A DNA stretch of 64,000 bases, from positions 3,100,001-3,164,000 of the forward strand of contig NC_016041.1 of assembly GCF_000226565.1 (NCBI RefSeq), read 5' to 3'. The stretch comes from Glaciecola nitratireducens FR1064 (lineage in GTDB: Bacteria > Pseudomonadota > Gammaproteobacteria > Enterobacterales > Alteromonadaceae). Positions within the stretch are counted from its first letter, which is position 1. Each line of letters starts with the position of its first letter. The position numbers and the translations under genes are program-made. Positions 47,753 through 57,256 of this stretch are shown here, one piece after another. The notes under the pieces were generated by a model. That model was not told the DNA's origin. It did no database searches and saw nothing but the letters and a program-made list of their open reading frames with translations.

Positions 47753-49183
47753 ATGAGCGAACAAATAAAAATTAAAGATGTTACACCGGTAAAAATTCAC
47801 AAGCCGGAAGAAAGCGCTAACTATTCGGCGAGAAGTCGCATTTATGTCCGCGCAGTTGAAGGGATGCTGGAGAACATTAGACGCTTTTTTGGATTAATAT
47901 TTTTAGGATTATTCGCCGTTATTCCTTGGATCCAATACAACGGCAATCAAGCGGTGCTATTTGACATTGGAGAGCAACGATTCAATATATTTGCAATGAC
48001 TTTGTGGCCGCAAGACCTGACCATTTTGGCATATATTTTTATCGTCTCCGCCTTTGCCTTGTTTTTCGTTACCACTTTTGCCGGAAGAGTCTGGTGCGGT
48101 TTTATGTGTCCGCAAACTACATGGACTTTTATCTATATCTGGTTTGAAGAAAAGATTGAAGGCAGCCGCAACAAAAGAATGAAGCTTGATGAAAGAAAAA
48201 TGGATGCCGATAAATTCATTCGCAAAACGTTAAAACACTTTGCATGGGTTTCGGTGGCACTCCTTACCGCGATCACATTTGTCGGCTACTTCACCCCCAT
48301 TGATGCACTGTTCGTCGACTTTTTTACATTGGATGTGGGTTTTTGGGCCGGTTTCTCAATTATATTTTTTACAGTTTGTACCTATGGCAACGCTGGATAT
48401 ATGCGCGAAATTATGTGCACGCATATCTGCCCTTACGCTCGGTTTCAATCGGCAATGTTTGATAAAGATACTTTTACCGTTGCTTATGACCCAAGCAGAG
48501 GCGAACAGCGAGGTCCACGTTCTCGCAAAATCCCGCATGAACAATTAGAAGAAAAAGGACTTGGCGACTGTATTGATTGCAACCTCTGTGTTCAGGTTTG
48601 TCCTACAGGAATAGATATTCGCAACGGCTTGCAATATGAGTGCATTAACTGCGGTGCCTGCGTAGATGCTTGTAACGGCGTTATGGATAAAATGGGATAT
48701 GAAAAAGGATTAATTAGCTTCACTTCTGAGCATCAACTTTCTGGCGGAACGACAAAGATTATACGTCCCAAATTGATCGGCTATGCTGTTGTTTTGCTTA
48801 TTATGACAAGCTTATTGGTGCTAGATATATACACGAGAGCGCCATTAGAGATTGATATTATCAAGGATCGAAACTCGCTTTACAGAGAGACGAATCAGGG
48901 CTTGATAGAAAACGTCTACACATTAAAGTTATTAAATAAATCGCAAAATGATCGTACCTTCACTGTCTCCATTAGTGGCATTGAAGGAGCGAAATATGTC
49001 GGTGAATCAGTGGTTAACGTGCGCGGAGGTGGAGTTTACACACTGCCTATCAGCGTCGTTACCAGCCCATATTCTTTAACAGAAGAAGTAACCAATTTTA
49101 CTTTTCACGTTGAAACTCAAGATGAAAATGGTGAAATAATTAAAATTCAAGAAACTAGTCGGTTTATTTTTACTGATGTCTGA
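47753..49183 (+). CDS. ccoG: Cytochrome c oxidase accessory protein CcoG
   Basis: The 476-residue membrane protein has five or so helices and two 4Fe-4S motifs: C273, C276, C279, C283 (DCNLCVQVCP) and C297, C300, C303, C307 (CINCGACVDAC). CcoG is thought to reduce copper during cbb3 oxidase assembly. The C terminus (about 360-476) is a beta-rich periplasmic domain. The cbb3 genes ccoNOPQ and ccoHIS are not in the window. It overlaps srkA by 8 bp. Confidence 0.95.
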   Translation: MSEQIKIKDVTPVKIHKPEESANYSARSRIYVRAVEGMLENIRRFFGLIFLGLFAVIPWIQYNGNQAVLFDIGEQRFNIFAMTLWPQDLTILAYIFIVSAFALFFVTTFAGRVWCGFMCPQTTWTFIYIWFEEKIEGSRNKRMKLDERKMDADKFIRKTLKHFAWVSVALLTAITFVGYFTPIDALFVDFFTLDVGFWAGFSIIFFTVCTYGNAGYMREIMCTHICPYARFQSAMFDKDTFTVAYDPSRGEQRGPRSRKIPHEQLEEKGLGDCIDCNLCVQVCPTGIDIRNGLQYECINCGACVDACNGVMDKMGYEKGLISFTSEHQLSGGTTKIIRPKLIGYAVVLLIMTSLLVLDIYTRAPLEIDIIKDRNSLYRETNQGLIENVYTLKLLNKSQNDRTFTVSISGIEGAKYVGESVVNVRGGGVYTLPISVVTSPYSLTEEVTNFTFHVETQDENGEIIKIQETSRFIFTDV

Positions 49184-50144
49184 TTTCTCATTTGCAGGAC
49201 TCAACCCAGACCTTATCCTCGATGCTATTGAAAGTGTTGATATCCAAGCGTCATCCGGATTACTGGCATTAAACAGTTATGAAAATAGGGTTTATCAGTT
49301 CCTAGCGGAAGATAACAAACGTTATGTCGCCAAATTTTATCGCCCTCAACGATGGACCAATGCGCAAATTCAAGAGGAGCATGATTTTGCACTTGAGTTA
49401 ATGGGAGAAGAAATCCCGATTGTTGCGCCATTAGTCATCAACGGTCAGAGCTTGCATGAACATGCGGAGTATCGATTCGCGCTATTTCCCTCAGCAGGCG
49501 GGCGTCAATTTGAAGTTGATAACCTCAATCAGCTCGAATGGATGGGGCGTTTCATTGGTCGTATGCACAGAGTTGCGCAATCCAAACCGTTTGCGCATCG
49601 CCCCGAAGTTTGCACAAAAAGTTATCTGGATATACCCAAGCAAGTGTTGCTCACTGGCTCGCTTGTTCCGCATCACTTGCAAACGGCATTTCACACTATT
49701 CTTGATATGGTGATTGCCGAAACTAAAAGTAAATTTACGACAAATTACAAGTCGATGCGCTTACATGGCGACCTGCATCCAGGCAATATTTTGTGGCGCG
49801 ATGGACCCACCTTTGTCGACCTCGATGACTGCAGGATGGGGCCAGCGGTGCAAGATCTTTGGATGATGCTATCAGGCGATCGCCAACAGCAGTTCATTCA
49901 ACTCGATACACTTGTTGAAGCTTATGATGAATTTCATGAATTCGATACCAATCAATTATCTCTCATTGAGCCACTGCGCGCGATGCGAATGGTCCACTAC
50001 ATGGCTTGGCTAAGTCAACGTTGGGAAGACCCTGCATTTCCGCATGCGTTTCCATGGTTCGCGGAAGATAAGTACTGGGAAAACCAAATATTGGCGCTAA
50101 AAGAGCAGTTTTCTGCACTCCAAGAGCCGCCTCTTAGGCTTTAA
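49176..50144 (+). CDS. srkA: Stress response kinase A (YihE/SrkA)
   Basis: The 322-residue Ser/Thr kinase-like protein belongs to the choline/aminoglycoside kinase fold. The catalytic D199 lies in MRLHGDLHPGNILW, with N204 as metal ligand, and the following FVDLDDCRMGPAVQDLW supplies the second metal-binding aspartate. SrkA counters stress-induced death via MazEF in E. coli. In many genomes it is followed by dsbA; here btuB lies between. It overlaps ccoG by 8 bp, so the two share a message. Confidence 0.94.
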   Translation: MSDFSFAGLNPDLILDAIESVDIQASSGLLALNSYENRVYQFLAEDNKRYVAKFYRPQRWTNAQIQEEHDFALELMGEEIPIVAPLVINGQSLHEHAEYRFALFPSAGGRQFEVDNLNQLEWMGRFIGRMHRVAQSKPFAHRPEVCTKSYLDIPKQVLLTGSLVPHHLQTAFHTILDMVIAETKSKFTTNYKSMRLHGDLHPGNILWRDGPTFVDLDDCRMGPAVQDLWMMLSGDRQQQFIQLDTLVEAYDEFHEFDTNQLSLIEPLRAMRMVHYMAWLSQRWEDPAFPHAFPWFAEDKYWENQILALKEQFSALQEPPLRL

Positions 50145-50190
50145 AACAAAATAATCATTCACATCTCCCGCAAAGACTTTATACTTCGCA

Positions 50191-50395
50191 GCGTTCAAGG
50201 TGCTTTTTGTATTAATGCAGGAAGTTAAACGGGAAACTGGTGTAAATCCAGCGCTGCCCCCGCAACGGTAAACATTGAAAGTAGCTCGATGACTTTCACT
50301 TATTATTCACCAACATTATGCTTGGCGTCATCCACTGTGTTCAACACGGGAAGGTTTTAATAAGACAGTGTAAGCCCGGATACCGGCCCTGATAG
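50191..50395 (+). promoter_or_regulatory. Cobalamin riboswitch upstream of btuB
   Basis: The region contains the conserved core (GGGAAACTGG, TCCAGCGCTGCCCCCGCAAC) and, 3', AAGCCCGGATACCGGCCC, which matches the B12-box consensus. Downstream GCCC/GGGC and GGCA/TGCC pairings at 50386-50412 are mutually exclusive and run into TTTCTTTTTT, so it may work as a terminator switch. Adenosylcobalamin should repress the BtuB-like receptor that starts at 50460. Confidence 0.95.
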
Positions 50396-50459
50396 GTACG
50401 GGCAATTTGCCTTTCTTTTTTGTCATGCTCGGGCGGAGCATATACAGAGCCTTAATTTA

Positions 50460-52367
50460 ATGAAAATAAAACATCCTTTATTGGCTGCAATTCTTGCTGC
50501 CTCTTATTCAACTTCAACCTTTGCTTTTGAACAAAACCAGTCCATTGAAACTATCAGCGTAGTCGGTTCTAGATCGCCGATTGATAAATCGACGCTTGCT
50601 GGTTCAGTCTCTTTTATTAACTCAGCCTCAATTGAAGCCTCCGGTGCTATTACGGTGACGGATTTATTGCGCTCCTTCGCTAGTATCAATGTTAGCCAGT
50701 CCGGACCAACAGGCACGTTAACCGAAGTGCGCTTTCGAGGAAGTGAAAGCAACCATATTTTAGTGTTAATCGACGGTGTTGAGATAAATGACATTGGTCA
50801 AGGCGGATTAGTCAACTTCGCCCACTTGCTTGTGTCTGATATTGAGCGAATTGAGTTACTGCGCGGCCCACAAAGTGCCCTGTGGGGAAGTAGCGCGGTG
50901 TCTGGCGTCATAAGCATCACCACAAAAAAGGCAGAGCTTTCAGGGCAGCACAGGTTAGCAGCTAATCTAGGAATGGGCACGCAAGCAACGCGCCAAGTAG
51001 GTTTGTCTTATAAGACGCGTCAAGATGGCTTGTCGTTGTCTGCAAATTTACGCCATTTGAGAACGGATGGTGACAACATATCTCGTCAAGGCTCTGAAGA
51101 TGACGGTTATCGAAACACTTCTTTCAACACGAATCTTAGTTATGAGTTTAATAAAGAACATAAAGTGACCTTTAACCTGAGATTGCTAGATTTTGTTACT
51201 GAATTTGACGCCACAGACTTCGTCAATACCGGACTATCAGTCGACGCTGATAATTATTCAACAGGTAATCAACACAATGCCTTATTGAGATGGGACTTCA
51301 ATCCGTCAAAAAGCATATGGTCGCAATCATTGAGCTATCAGTTGAATCGTTTTGCAAGTGATAGTTATTCAGAAGACGTGTTTTCTGGGGGCACTGTGGG
51401 TAAGACTCAACGACTCAATTGGATAAACTATATCGACTTAGGAGCAAATGATTTTTTTAATATTGGACTTGATAGTGTAAAAGAAGACTTTGAACAAAGC
51501 GGTCCTATTGTTTTTGGTAATCCAAATCAGACACAAAACAACCAAACTATTTCGGTGTTGAGTGATGGGCAATATGAACTTATAAAAAAGCTGTATGCTA
51601 GCTACAGCGTGCGCACGGATGCAAGCGATGAATTTGATAGCGCTAATAGTTTTAGATTAGGCCTTAGCTACCATTTTACCGACAAGCTAAAAGCGTTTAT
51701 TAGCCGTGGAAAAGCAGTTAAGAATCCCACATTTACTGAAAGGTTTGGATTCTTTCCTGGCACTTTTTCTGGCAATTCAGCTTTAGTTCCAGAATCAAGT
51801 TATGCGAACGAAATTGGATTAAGCTATCGTTTATCAAGTCGGTTGAATGCTGAACTAACTCACTTCGACACCAAATTAGAAAATGAAATCAACGGTTTTG
51901 TTTTCGAACCCACAACCGGTGCTTTTACTGCGCAAAACATTGACGAAACATCGACAAGAAAAGGCCTTGAAGTTTCACTCTCTGGAGATTGGAAAGACCT
52001 AAGTTGGACGGCAAGTTATGCTTACCTAGATGCCAAGGCACCAACCGAGGTCGAGCTTAGACGATCGCGTCATTCAGGATCCACAACCATCAACTATGCC
52101 TTGAATGCAGTCAGTAACCTTTATATTCAAGCAGATTATACCGGGTCAAAGCAGGATAGATTCTTTCCTCCGTTTCCGAGCCCGTCGGAAATTGTTGGGC
52201 TGAACCCTTATTGGTTAGTTAGTGCAAACTATCAATATAAATACAATAAAAATATAAAATTTGGACTTCGGATTGACAATTTATTGAATGAGAATTTTGA
52301 AGATGTCGTTGGGTTTGTCGGGCAGTCGCGAAAAATTGTCCTTAATATGCAATACCAATTGAACTAA
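50460..52367 (+). CDS. btuB: BtuB-like TonB-dependent vitamin B12 receptor
   Basis: The 635-residue outer-membrane protein has a signal peptide (MKIKHPLLAAILAASYSTSTFA-FE), a TonB box (ETISVVGSR) and a plug domain with LLRSFASINVSQSGPTG, VRFRGSESNHILVLIDGVEI and IELLRGPQSALWGSSAVSGV. The barrel ends in VLNMQYQLN. A cobalamin riboswitch directly upstream makes a corrinoid the likely ligand. No btuC, btuD or btuF is in the window. The receptor would be energised by a TonB system, perhaps the one at 8-13 kb. Confidence 0.93.
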   Translation: MKIKHPLLAAILAASYSTSTFAFEQNQSIETISVVGSRSPIDKSTLAGSVSFINSASIEASGAITVTDLLRSFASINVSQSGPTGTLTEVRFRGSESNHILVLIDGVEINDIGQGGLVNFAHLLVSDIERIELLRGPQSALWGSSAVSGVISITTKKAELSGQHRLAANLGMGTQATRQVGLSYKTRQDGLSLSANLRHLRTDGDNISRQGSEDDGYRNTSFNTNLSYEFNKEHKVTFNLRLLDFVTEFDATDFVNTGLSVDADNYSTGNQHNALLRWDFNPSKSIWSQSLSYQLNRFASDSYSEDVFSGGTVGKTQRLNWINYIDLGANDFFNIGLDSVKEDFEQSGPIVFGNPNQTQNNQTISVLSDGQYELIKKLYASYSVRTDASDEFDSANSFRLGLSYHFTDKLKAFISRGKAVKNPTFTERFGFFPGTFSGNSALVPESSYANEIGLSYRLSSRLNAELTHFDTKLENEINGFVFEPTTGAFTAQNIDETSTRKGLEVSLSGDWKDLSWTASYAYLDAKAPTEVELRRSRHSGSTTINYALNAVSNLYIQADYTGSKQDRFFPPFPSPSEIVGLNPYWLVSANYQYKYNKNIKFGLRIDNLLNENFEDVVGFVGQSRKIVLNMQYQLN

Positions 52368-52555
52368 GTCGCTAAGCACTTATCGAATGCCAGTGGCATT
52401 AAGTCTTGAATCTGAATATTAACTGAACAAGGTCGGATAACTGGGTTTATTCGACCTTATATTTTGAAAAGGCATTTTGCTTTGTGGTATTCTGCGAGCA
52501 GGTATCAATTTACATTATTATAAATATTAATATTTCTCCAATTAAAGGATTTTAT

Positions 52556-53179
52556 ATGAAAAAGCTGTTTTCAATACTTGTGGTTGCAATGCTATTGCCA
52601 TTTGCTGTCAATGCGGCCGACCAATGGAAAGAGGGCACTCACTACAATGTGATCAGCGAGAAAGCAACCGCTAAGCCAGAAGTGACTGAGTTCTTTTCTT
52701 TTTGGTGTCCCGCTTGCTACCGTTTTGAACCATTGGTAAAACAGATGAAGGAAGGATTAGGCGAAGACGTTACGTTTAATAAAGTGCAAGTTAACTTTAT
52801 GCAAAGCGCTGGACCATCAGTTCAAGACGACGCCACTAAAGCAATGATTATTGGCCGTGCGATGAAAAATGAAGAAGCGTTAAATGCTTCTATTTTCAAT
52901 TACATCCACGAACAACGCTCAACCGTTACTGGTTTAAAAGACTTGCGCAGCGTATTCATCATCAACGGTGTTGATCCTGAAGAGTTTGATAAATTAGCGA
53001 AAAGCTTTAGCGTCAAGAGCTTGGTTAACAAAAACAACCGAGAAATTGATACATATCGCAAACACTTAACTGGCGTACCAAACTTTATCGTAAACGGCAA
53101 ATACCAAGCCACATTCTCAAGAGACATGACCCCCGACGATATTGTGAACCTCATTGTATGGCTAACTAAACAACCATAG
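52556..53179 (+). CDS. dsbA: Thiol:disulfide interchange protein DsbA
   Basis: The 207-residue periplasmic oxidase starts at the ATG at 52556 (AAAGGA upstream) with signal peptide MKKLFSILVVAMLLPFAVNA. The active site is C51-P-A-C54 in FFSFWCPACYRFEP, and the cis-proline loop is TGVPNFIVNGKY. It forms disulfides in exported proteins. The CPAC dipeptide differs from the CPHC of E. coli and may lower the redox potential. The gene ends in a strong hairpin. Confidence 0.94.
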   Translation: MKKLFSILVVAMLLPFAVNAADQWKEGTHYNVISEKATAKPEVTEFFSFWCPACYRFEPLVKQMKEGLGEDVTFNKVQVNFMQSAGPSVQDDATKAMIIGRAMKNEEALNASIFNYIHEQRSTVTGLKDLRSVFIINGVDPEEFDKLAKSFSVKSLVNKNNREIDTYRKHLTGVPNFIVNGKYQATFSRDMTPDDIVNLIVWLTKQP

Positions 53180-53196
53180 CTAAAAGCAGATTGTTA

Positions 53197-53224
53197 CAAA
53201 AAGGACCGAAAGGTCCTTTTTTTT
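53197..53224 (+). terminator. Terminator after dsbA
   Basis: AAAAAGGACC and GGTCCTTTTT pair around a GAAA loop and are followed by more T, 17 bp after the dsbA stop. Confidence 0.93.
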
Positions 53225-53233
53225 GTGCTCAAA

Positions 53234-53412
53234 TTCACCTGAACAAACACTTAAACAAAGACACACCTATTTTGAGTCAAAAACACCTAAACAAGCACCT
53301 AAACAAGGACACACCTATTTAGTGTCAAACACCTAAACAAGGACACACCTATTTAGTGTCAAATAGCCTGTAGTAAAGACAAACTTTTTCATCTCGAAAT
53401 AGGTGTGTCCTT
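53234..53412. repeat. GGACACACC repeat site 5: three tandem copies and one reverse
   Basis: Forward copies lie at 53256-53273, 53304-53320 and 53338-53354, and a reverse copy at 53396-53412. The last two forward copies lie in a near-perfect 34-bp tandem unit ending in AGTGTCAAA. CACCTAAACAAG occurs as a perfect tandem pair at 53284 and 53296 and again at 53330, each time ending directly before GACACACC. The site separates dsbA from its lipoprotein paralogue. Confidence 0.9.
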
Positions 53413-53533
53413 ATTCTGACTTTTTATTGCGACTTAGCTGGGAATCGTCCCAATTACATCGAATAGGTTTACCATTGTTCAAAAGCATCTATAATCATAT
53501 GCTTAACCAATGGTAATTATTTTAGGAAGTTAC

Positions 53534-54253
53534 ATGACAAAATCTTCAATCATACTTTTTGCAGCTCTATTATTCTCTTTGACGCTAAGTGGATGCTCAG
53601 AAGCGCCACCTCCTCCATCTAGTTCAGTAGATACAGTTGCTGAAGCTGAAGCCGACTTACAACAGCCAGTAGCAGTATCTCCCCTAATGCCATCAAAATG
53701 GATTGAGGGCACACACTACAATGTTATTGCTGATTCAGCTTCTGAACAAAAACAAGTCGTCGAGTATTTCTCATTTTGGTGTCCCGCCTGCTATGGCTTT
53801 GAGGCAGTTGCAGATCAAATAAAATCAAAATTAGCTGACGACGTTACCTTCAGAAAAGTCCACGTTAATTTCATGGGTTTTACAACGCCAGACATTCAAG
53901 AACAGGCGACTAAAGCCATGCTTATCGGCAGACAAATGGGCACGGAGGAACTAATGAATGCTGCAATATTTGGGCATATTCACGAACAAAAGCAAAAAAT
54001 AGAGGGAATGAGCGATCTTAGACAGCTATTTATCTCATACGACATCTCGGGTGCGGATTTTGATAGCACACTAACAACAGATGAATTAACTGCTGCTTTT
54101 GAACAAAACAATAACGAGATAACGCAATTTAAGGAACATCTCAACAGCGTTCCAAATATTGTTGTTAATGGAAAATATCAAGCCAAATTCACAAGAGAAA
54201 TGACACTGCTAGATGTTGTTGAATTAGTTAATTGGCTTAGCCAACAAAAGTAA
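53534..54253 (+). CDS. Lipid-anchored DsbA paralogue
   Basis: The 239-residue protein starts at the ATG at 53534 (AGGA upstream) with a lipobox signal (LFSLTLSGC, C21 lipidated) and a proline-rich linker. The thioredoxin domain has C83-P-A-C86 in YFSFWCPACYGFE and the loop NSVPNIVVNGKYQAKF. It is clearly paralogous to the upstream dsbA, with the same order of motifs. Membrane anchoring suggests a local or specialised substrate. It is followed 21 bp later by an exported methyltransferase-like gene. Confidence 0.9.
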   Translation: MTKSSIILFAALLFSLTLSGCSEAPPPPSSSVDTVAEAEADLQQPVAVSPLMPSKWIEGTHYNVIADSASEQKQVVEYFSFWCPACYGFEAVADQIKSKLADDVTFRKVHVNFMGFTTPDIQEQATKAMLIGRQMGTEELMNAAIFGHIHEQKQKIEGMSDLRQLFISYDISGADFDSTLTTDELTAAFEQNNNEITQFKEHLNSVPNIVVNGKYQAKFTREMTLLDVVELVNWLSQQK

Positions 54254-54274
54254 TTAAGCACAATAAGGATTATC

Positions 54275-55213
54275 ATGTTGAATAAGTCGATTACTTTACC
54301 AGCTCTCGGGTTAACACTCGCGGTAACATTCGGATGTTCAGAAGCACCTAAAAACGAACTCCCGGTTGCTGGATCAGCACAGAAGATGGTGGAACAAGCT
54401 AAATCTCCTGAAAAAGCCATCGTCACAGTGAATCAAGCCAAGCTAGAGTACGCCGTGCAAGCACGAAACGATGAAGATAAATCCAGAGACGGCGCCCGCA
54501 ATCCAATTGAAACACTTGAGTTTTTTCAAGTGGCTCCTGGAATGGTGGTCGCAGAAGCGCTACCTGGCGGCGGATGGTATTCAAAAGTTCTAGCTAGGTA
54601 TCTAGGTTCAGAAGGAACGCTGTACGGTATAAACTACAATGATGACATGTGGGCTAGGTTTGGATTTTTTGATGAAGAAAGCATTCAAAAATCAATTGAA
54701 CAAACAACCAAGTTTCCAGAGATGGTGAGCGGATTTGCGGAACAAGGTCCCCAATCTTCAGGCTTTACCTTTAACAGTGCGCCCAAGGAATTAGCCGGTA
54801 CAGTTGACCGAGTGTTATTTATTAGAGCCCTGCATAATCTGAGTAGATTCGAGAATGAAGCCGACACAATGTCAGGTGCATTGGCAGCTGCCCATATGAT
54901 GTTGAAGGAAAATGGATTAGTCGGCGTCGTTCAACATCAAGGGCCTGAAAAGAATTCAGATGATTGGGCTAATGGTGGTTCAGGTTATCTTAAGAAATCA
55001 GCTGTAATAGAAGCCTTTAAAACAGCAGGATTTGAGCTTGTTGCCGAGTCTGATATTAATGAAAATCGCAAAGATGTGCCAACTGAAGAAGAGATAGTCT
55101 GGCGACTTCCTCCATCATACAGTGGAACTGCTGACGACCCTCTATTAAAAAATAAGGTTGACGCTATCGGTGAATCCAATCGCATGACGCTTTTATTCAA
55201 AAAAGCTCAATAA
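54275..55213 (+). CDS. Exported methyltransferase-like lipoprotein
   Basis: The 312-residue protein has a lipobox signal (LTLAVTFGC; C21 lipidated), so it should sit outside the cytoplasm. Residues 70-300 carry a class I methyltransferase-like fold: the SAM-binding glycine loop EALPGGGWYSKVLA, then VDRVLFIRALHNL and NGLVGVVQH. It fits the exported predicted methyltransferase group (COG4798). SAM is not known to be available in the periplasm, so the fold may serve another use. It lies 21 bp after the lipid-anchored DsbA gene and just before ppiC, so a role in exported-protein handling is possible. The function is unproven. Confidence 0.8.
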   Translation: MLNKSITLPALGLTLAVTFGCSEAPKNELPVAGSAQKMVEQAKSPEKAIVTVNQAKLEYAVQARNDEDKSRDGARNPIETLEFFQVAPGMVVAEALPGGGWYSKVLARYLGSEGTLYGINYNDDMWARFGFFDEESIQKSIEQTTKFPEMVSGFAEQGPQSSGFTFNSAPKELAGTVDRVLFIRALHNLSRFENEADTMSGALAAAHMMLKENGLVGVVQHQGPEKNSDDWANGGSGYLKKSAVIEAFKTAGFELVAESDINENRKDVPTEEEIVWRLPPSYSGTADDPLLKNKVDAIGESNRMTLLFKKAQ

Positions 55214-55226
55214 GGTATTTTAAACT

Positions 55227-55502
55227 ATGAAAGCATCTGCATGTCATATCCTGGTCAAAACGAAAGAAGAAGCTGACCGTATTAAATCTCAGTTAGACAA
55301 AGGTGCAAACTTTCAAACGTTAGCTAAGAAGCATAGCTTATGCCCTTCGGCCAAGAAAGGTGGAGACTTAGGTGAATTTCGCCGTGGTGACATGGTGCCA
55401 GCATTTGAAAATGTCGTATTTAAAAAAGAAATATTGACCGTTCATGGCCCTGTAAAAACACAATTTGGTTTTCATCTTATAAAAACGCTTTATAGAGCTT
55501 AG
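55227..55502 (+). CDS. ppiC: Parvulin-type peptidyl-prolyl isomerase
   Basis: The 91-residue cytoplasmic protein is a single rotamase domain: ACHILVKTKEEADRI, FQTLAKKHSLCPSAKKGGDLGEFRRGDMVPAFE and KTQFGFHLIKTL (partial). It matches PpiC (Par10) in length and motif order. It catalyses cis/trans proline isomerisation. It follows the methyltransferase-like gene by 13 bp and is closed by a terminator. Confidence 0.95.
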   Translation: MKASACHILVKTKEEADRIKSQLDKGANFQTLAKKHSLCPSAKKGGDLGEFRRGDMVPAFENVVFKKEILTVHGPVKTQFGFHLIKTLYRA

Positions 55503-55525
55503 TGCCTTTATAGCTTTAGCAAAAC

Positions 55526-55562
55526 TAAGGGAGCATATCATTGCGATAGAGCTCCCTTTTTA
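55526..55562 (+). terminator. Terminator after ppiC
   Basis: AGGGAGC and GCTCCCT pair around an inner TATC/GATA stem and run into TTTT. It is located 25 bp after the ppiC stop, between convergent ppiC and the SulP gene. Confidence 0.85.
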
Positions 55563-55592
55563 TTGTCTCAATTAAGTGAGTGCAGCCAAGCG

Positions 55593-57158
55593 CTAGCCTA
55601 AGGTATCTGAAGCAACCCGATATCGTGGATCTTCATTCACGTTAATTTCAACGTACTCACCGGCCTTTTTAAGCAACACTCTGCATTCAGGACTGATATG
55701 CCTGATGTGCAGTTTTTTACCTTGCTCCTTGTATTTGTCAGCGAGGCCATCTAATGCATCAATGCCAGATGAATCCCAAATTCGTGATTCTTTAAAATCA
55801 ATAACGACATCACTAGGATCGTTCTGCGGATCAAATATTTCTCTAAAATGAGTGACCGAGCCGAAGAAAAGAGGCCCTTCTAAATCGTAAACTTTCCAAC
55901 CATCATCATCCGTATAATTCTTTGCCATAATGTGTGTCGCATGTTTCCAAGCGAATACCAGCGCAGACACGATAACACCGACCACAACAGCTATGGCCAA
56001 ATCGGCAATAACAGTCACCCCTGTTACCAAAAACAAAACAAAAGCATCTTCTTTATTCACGCCGCGAACAATTCTGAAAGAGGCCCATTCAAATGTCGCG
56101 ATAACAACAACAAACATAACGCCAACCAATGCTGCCAGTGGAACCATTTCGATAAGCGGCGCTGCGAATAGGATAAAACCAAGAAGTACCAATGCCGCAG
56201 TGATGCCGGATAACCGTCCTCGCCCGCCTGAATTGATATTGATCATACTCTGACCGATCATGGCACAACCACCCATACCACCAAAGAAACCATTAACCGT
56301 ATTAGCCACACCTTGACCCACACATTCTTGATTACCACGACCTCTGGTATCCGTCATCTCGTCGATGAGCGACAAGGTTAATAATGATTCAATCAGGCCT
56401 ACAAGCGCCAAGATAACTGCCGTTGGTAAAATAATGTAGAGTGTTTCAAGGGTAAAAGGGATAACGGGAATTGCGAAGGTTGGTAATTCGCCGGCTAAAG
56501 TAACCGAATCTTGCTGCGCCTCTGGCACCATTTCTCGAACGAAATCGATGACCGTTCTTGCGTCCAAATCGAAACCGTGCACTATCGCAGTGACGGCAGC
56601 GATCGCGACTAAAGAGGCTGGTATTGCTGTCGTCAATTTTGGCAATAAATAAATTATCGCCATCGTTAAACCGACTAAACCAAGCATGATGTAGAGCGCC
56701 GTCCCACTCATCCACTCTAGGTCGCCTAAAGGCCCCATTATTTTAAACTGACCCAATTGTGCTAGAAAGATAACAATCGCTAAGCCATTGACGAATCCGA
56801 GCATAACCGGATAAGGCACCAAACGAATGAACTTACCAAGCTTGAATACACCGGCCATGATTTGCAAAAAGCCCGCTAATATCACAGCGGCAAACAAATA
56901 TTGAACACCATGTTGAGCAACTAGAGCAACCATGACTACCGCCATCGCGCCTGTTGCACCTGAAATCATTCCAGGGCGACCACCTATTGCAGATGTTATC
57001 AGTCCCATCATGAAAGCGGCGTATAAACCAACCATGGGTTCAACACCAGCTACAAACGCAAATGCCACCGCTTCAGGAACTAAAGCAAAAGCAACGGTGA
57101 CACCAGAGAGAATGTCATTCTTCACATTCCCTTTGGTACCATTTATCAAATTAAACAT
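55593..57158 (-). CDS. SulP-family anion transporter with STAS domain
   Basis: The 521-residue membrane protein has about twelve helices. It starts with the SulP signature ([20 protein letters not shown] and [17 protein letters not shown]) and has a conserved [21 protein letters not shown]-terminal STAS domain (about 410-510: [20 protein letters not shown]) follows. SulP proteins move sulfate, bicarbonate or other anions with Na+ or H+. The bicarbonate type (BicA-like) is common in marine bacteria, but the substrate is undecided here. It is a single gene converging on ppiC. Confidence 0.92.
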   Translation of the reverse strand: MFNLINGTKGNVKNDILSGVTVAFALVPEAVAFAFVAGVEPMVGLYAAFMMGLITSAIGGRPGMISGATGAMAVVMVALVAQHGVQYLFAAVILAGFLQIMAGVFKLGKFIRLVPYPVMLGFVNGLAIVIFLAQLGQFKIMGPLGDLEWMSGTALYIMLGLVGLTMAIIYLLPKLTTAIPASLVAIAAVTAIVHGFDLDARTVIDFVREMVPEAQQDSVTLAGELPTFAIPVIPFTLETLYIILPTAVILALVGLIESLLTLSLIDEMTDTRGRGNQECVGQGVANTVNGFFGGMGGCAMIGQSMININSGGRGRLSGITAALVLLGFILFAAPLIEMVPLAALVGVMFVVVIATFEWASFRIVRGVNKEDAFVLFLVTGVTVIADLAIAVVVGVIVSALVFAWKHATHIMAKNYTDDDGWKVYDLEGPLFFGSVTHFREIFDPQNDPSDVVIDFKESRIWDSSGIDALDGLADKYKEQGKKLHIRHISPECRVLLKKAGEYVEINVNEDPRYRVASDTLG

Positions 57159-57256
57159 ACTTATATTTCTATTGTTTCAAAATTGGCGCGAGTCTAGCAG
57201 ATAATATGCTCAATTTCTTTTAACAGAATGTTAAAAATGCTGTGTTTACTCTAATT

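Noticed and set aside
53234-53412. Possible CRISPR array from three spaced repeats
   Set aside because: The spaces are not unique spacers but repeat the same flank, one copy is inverted and no cas gene is near.
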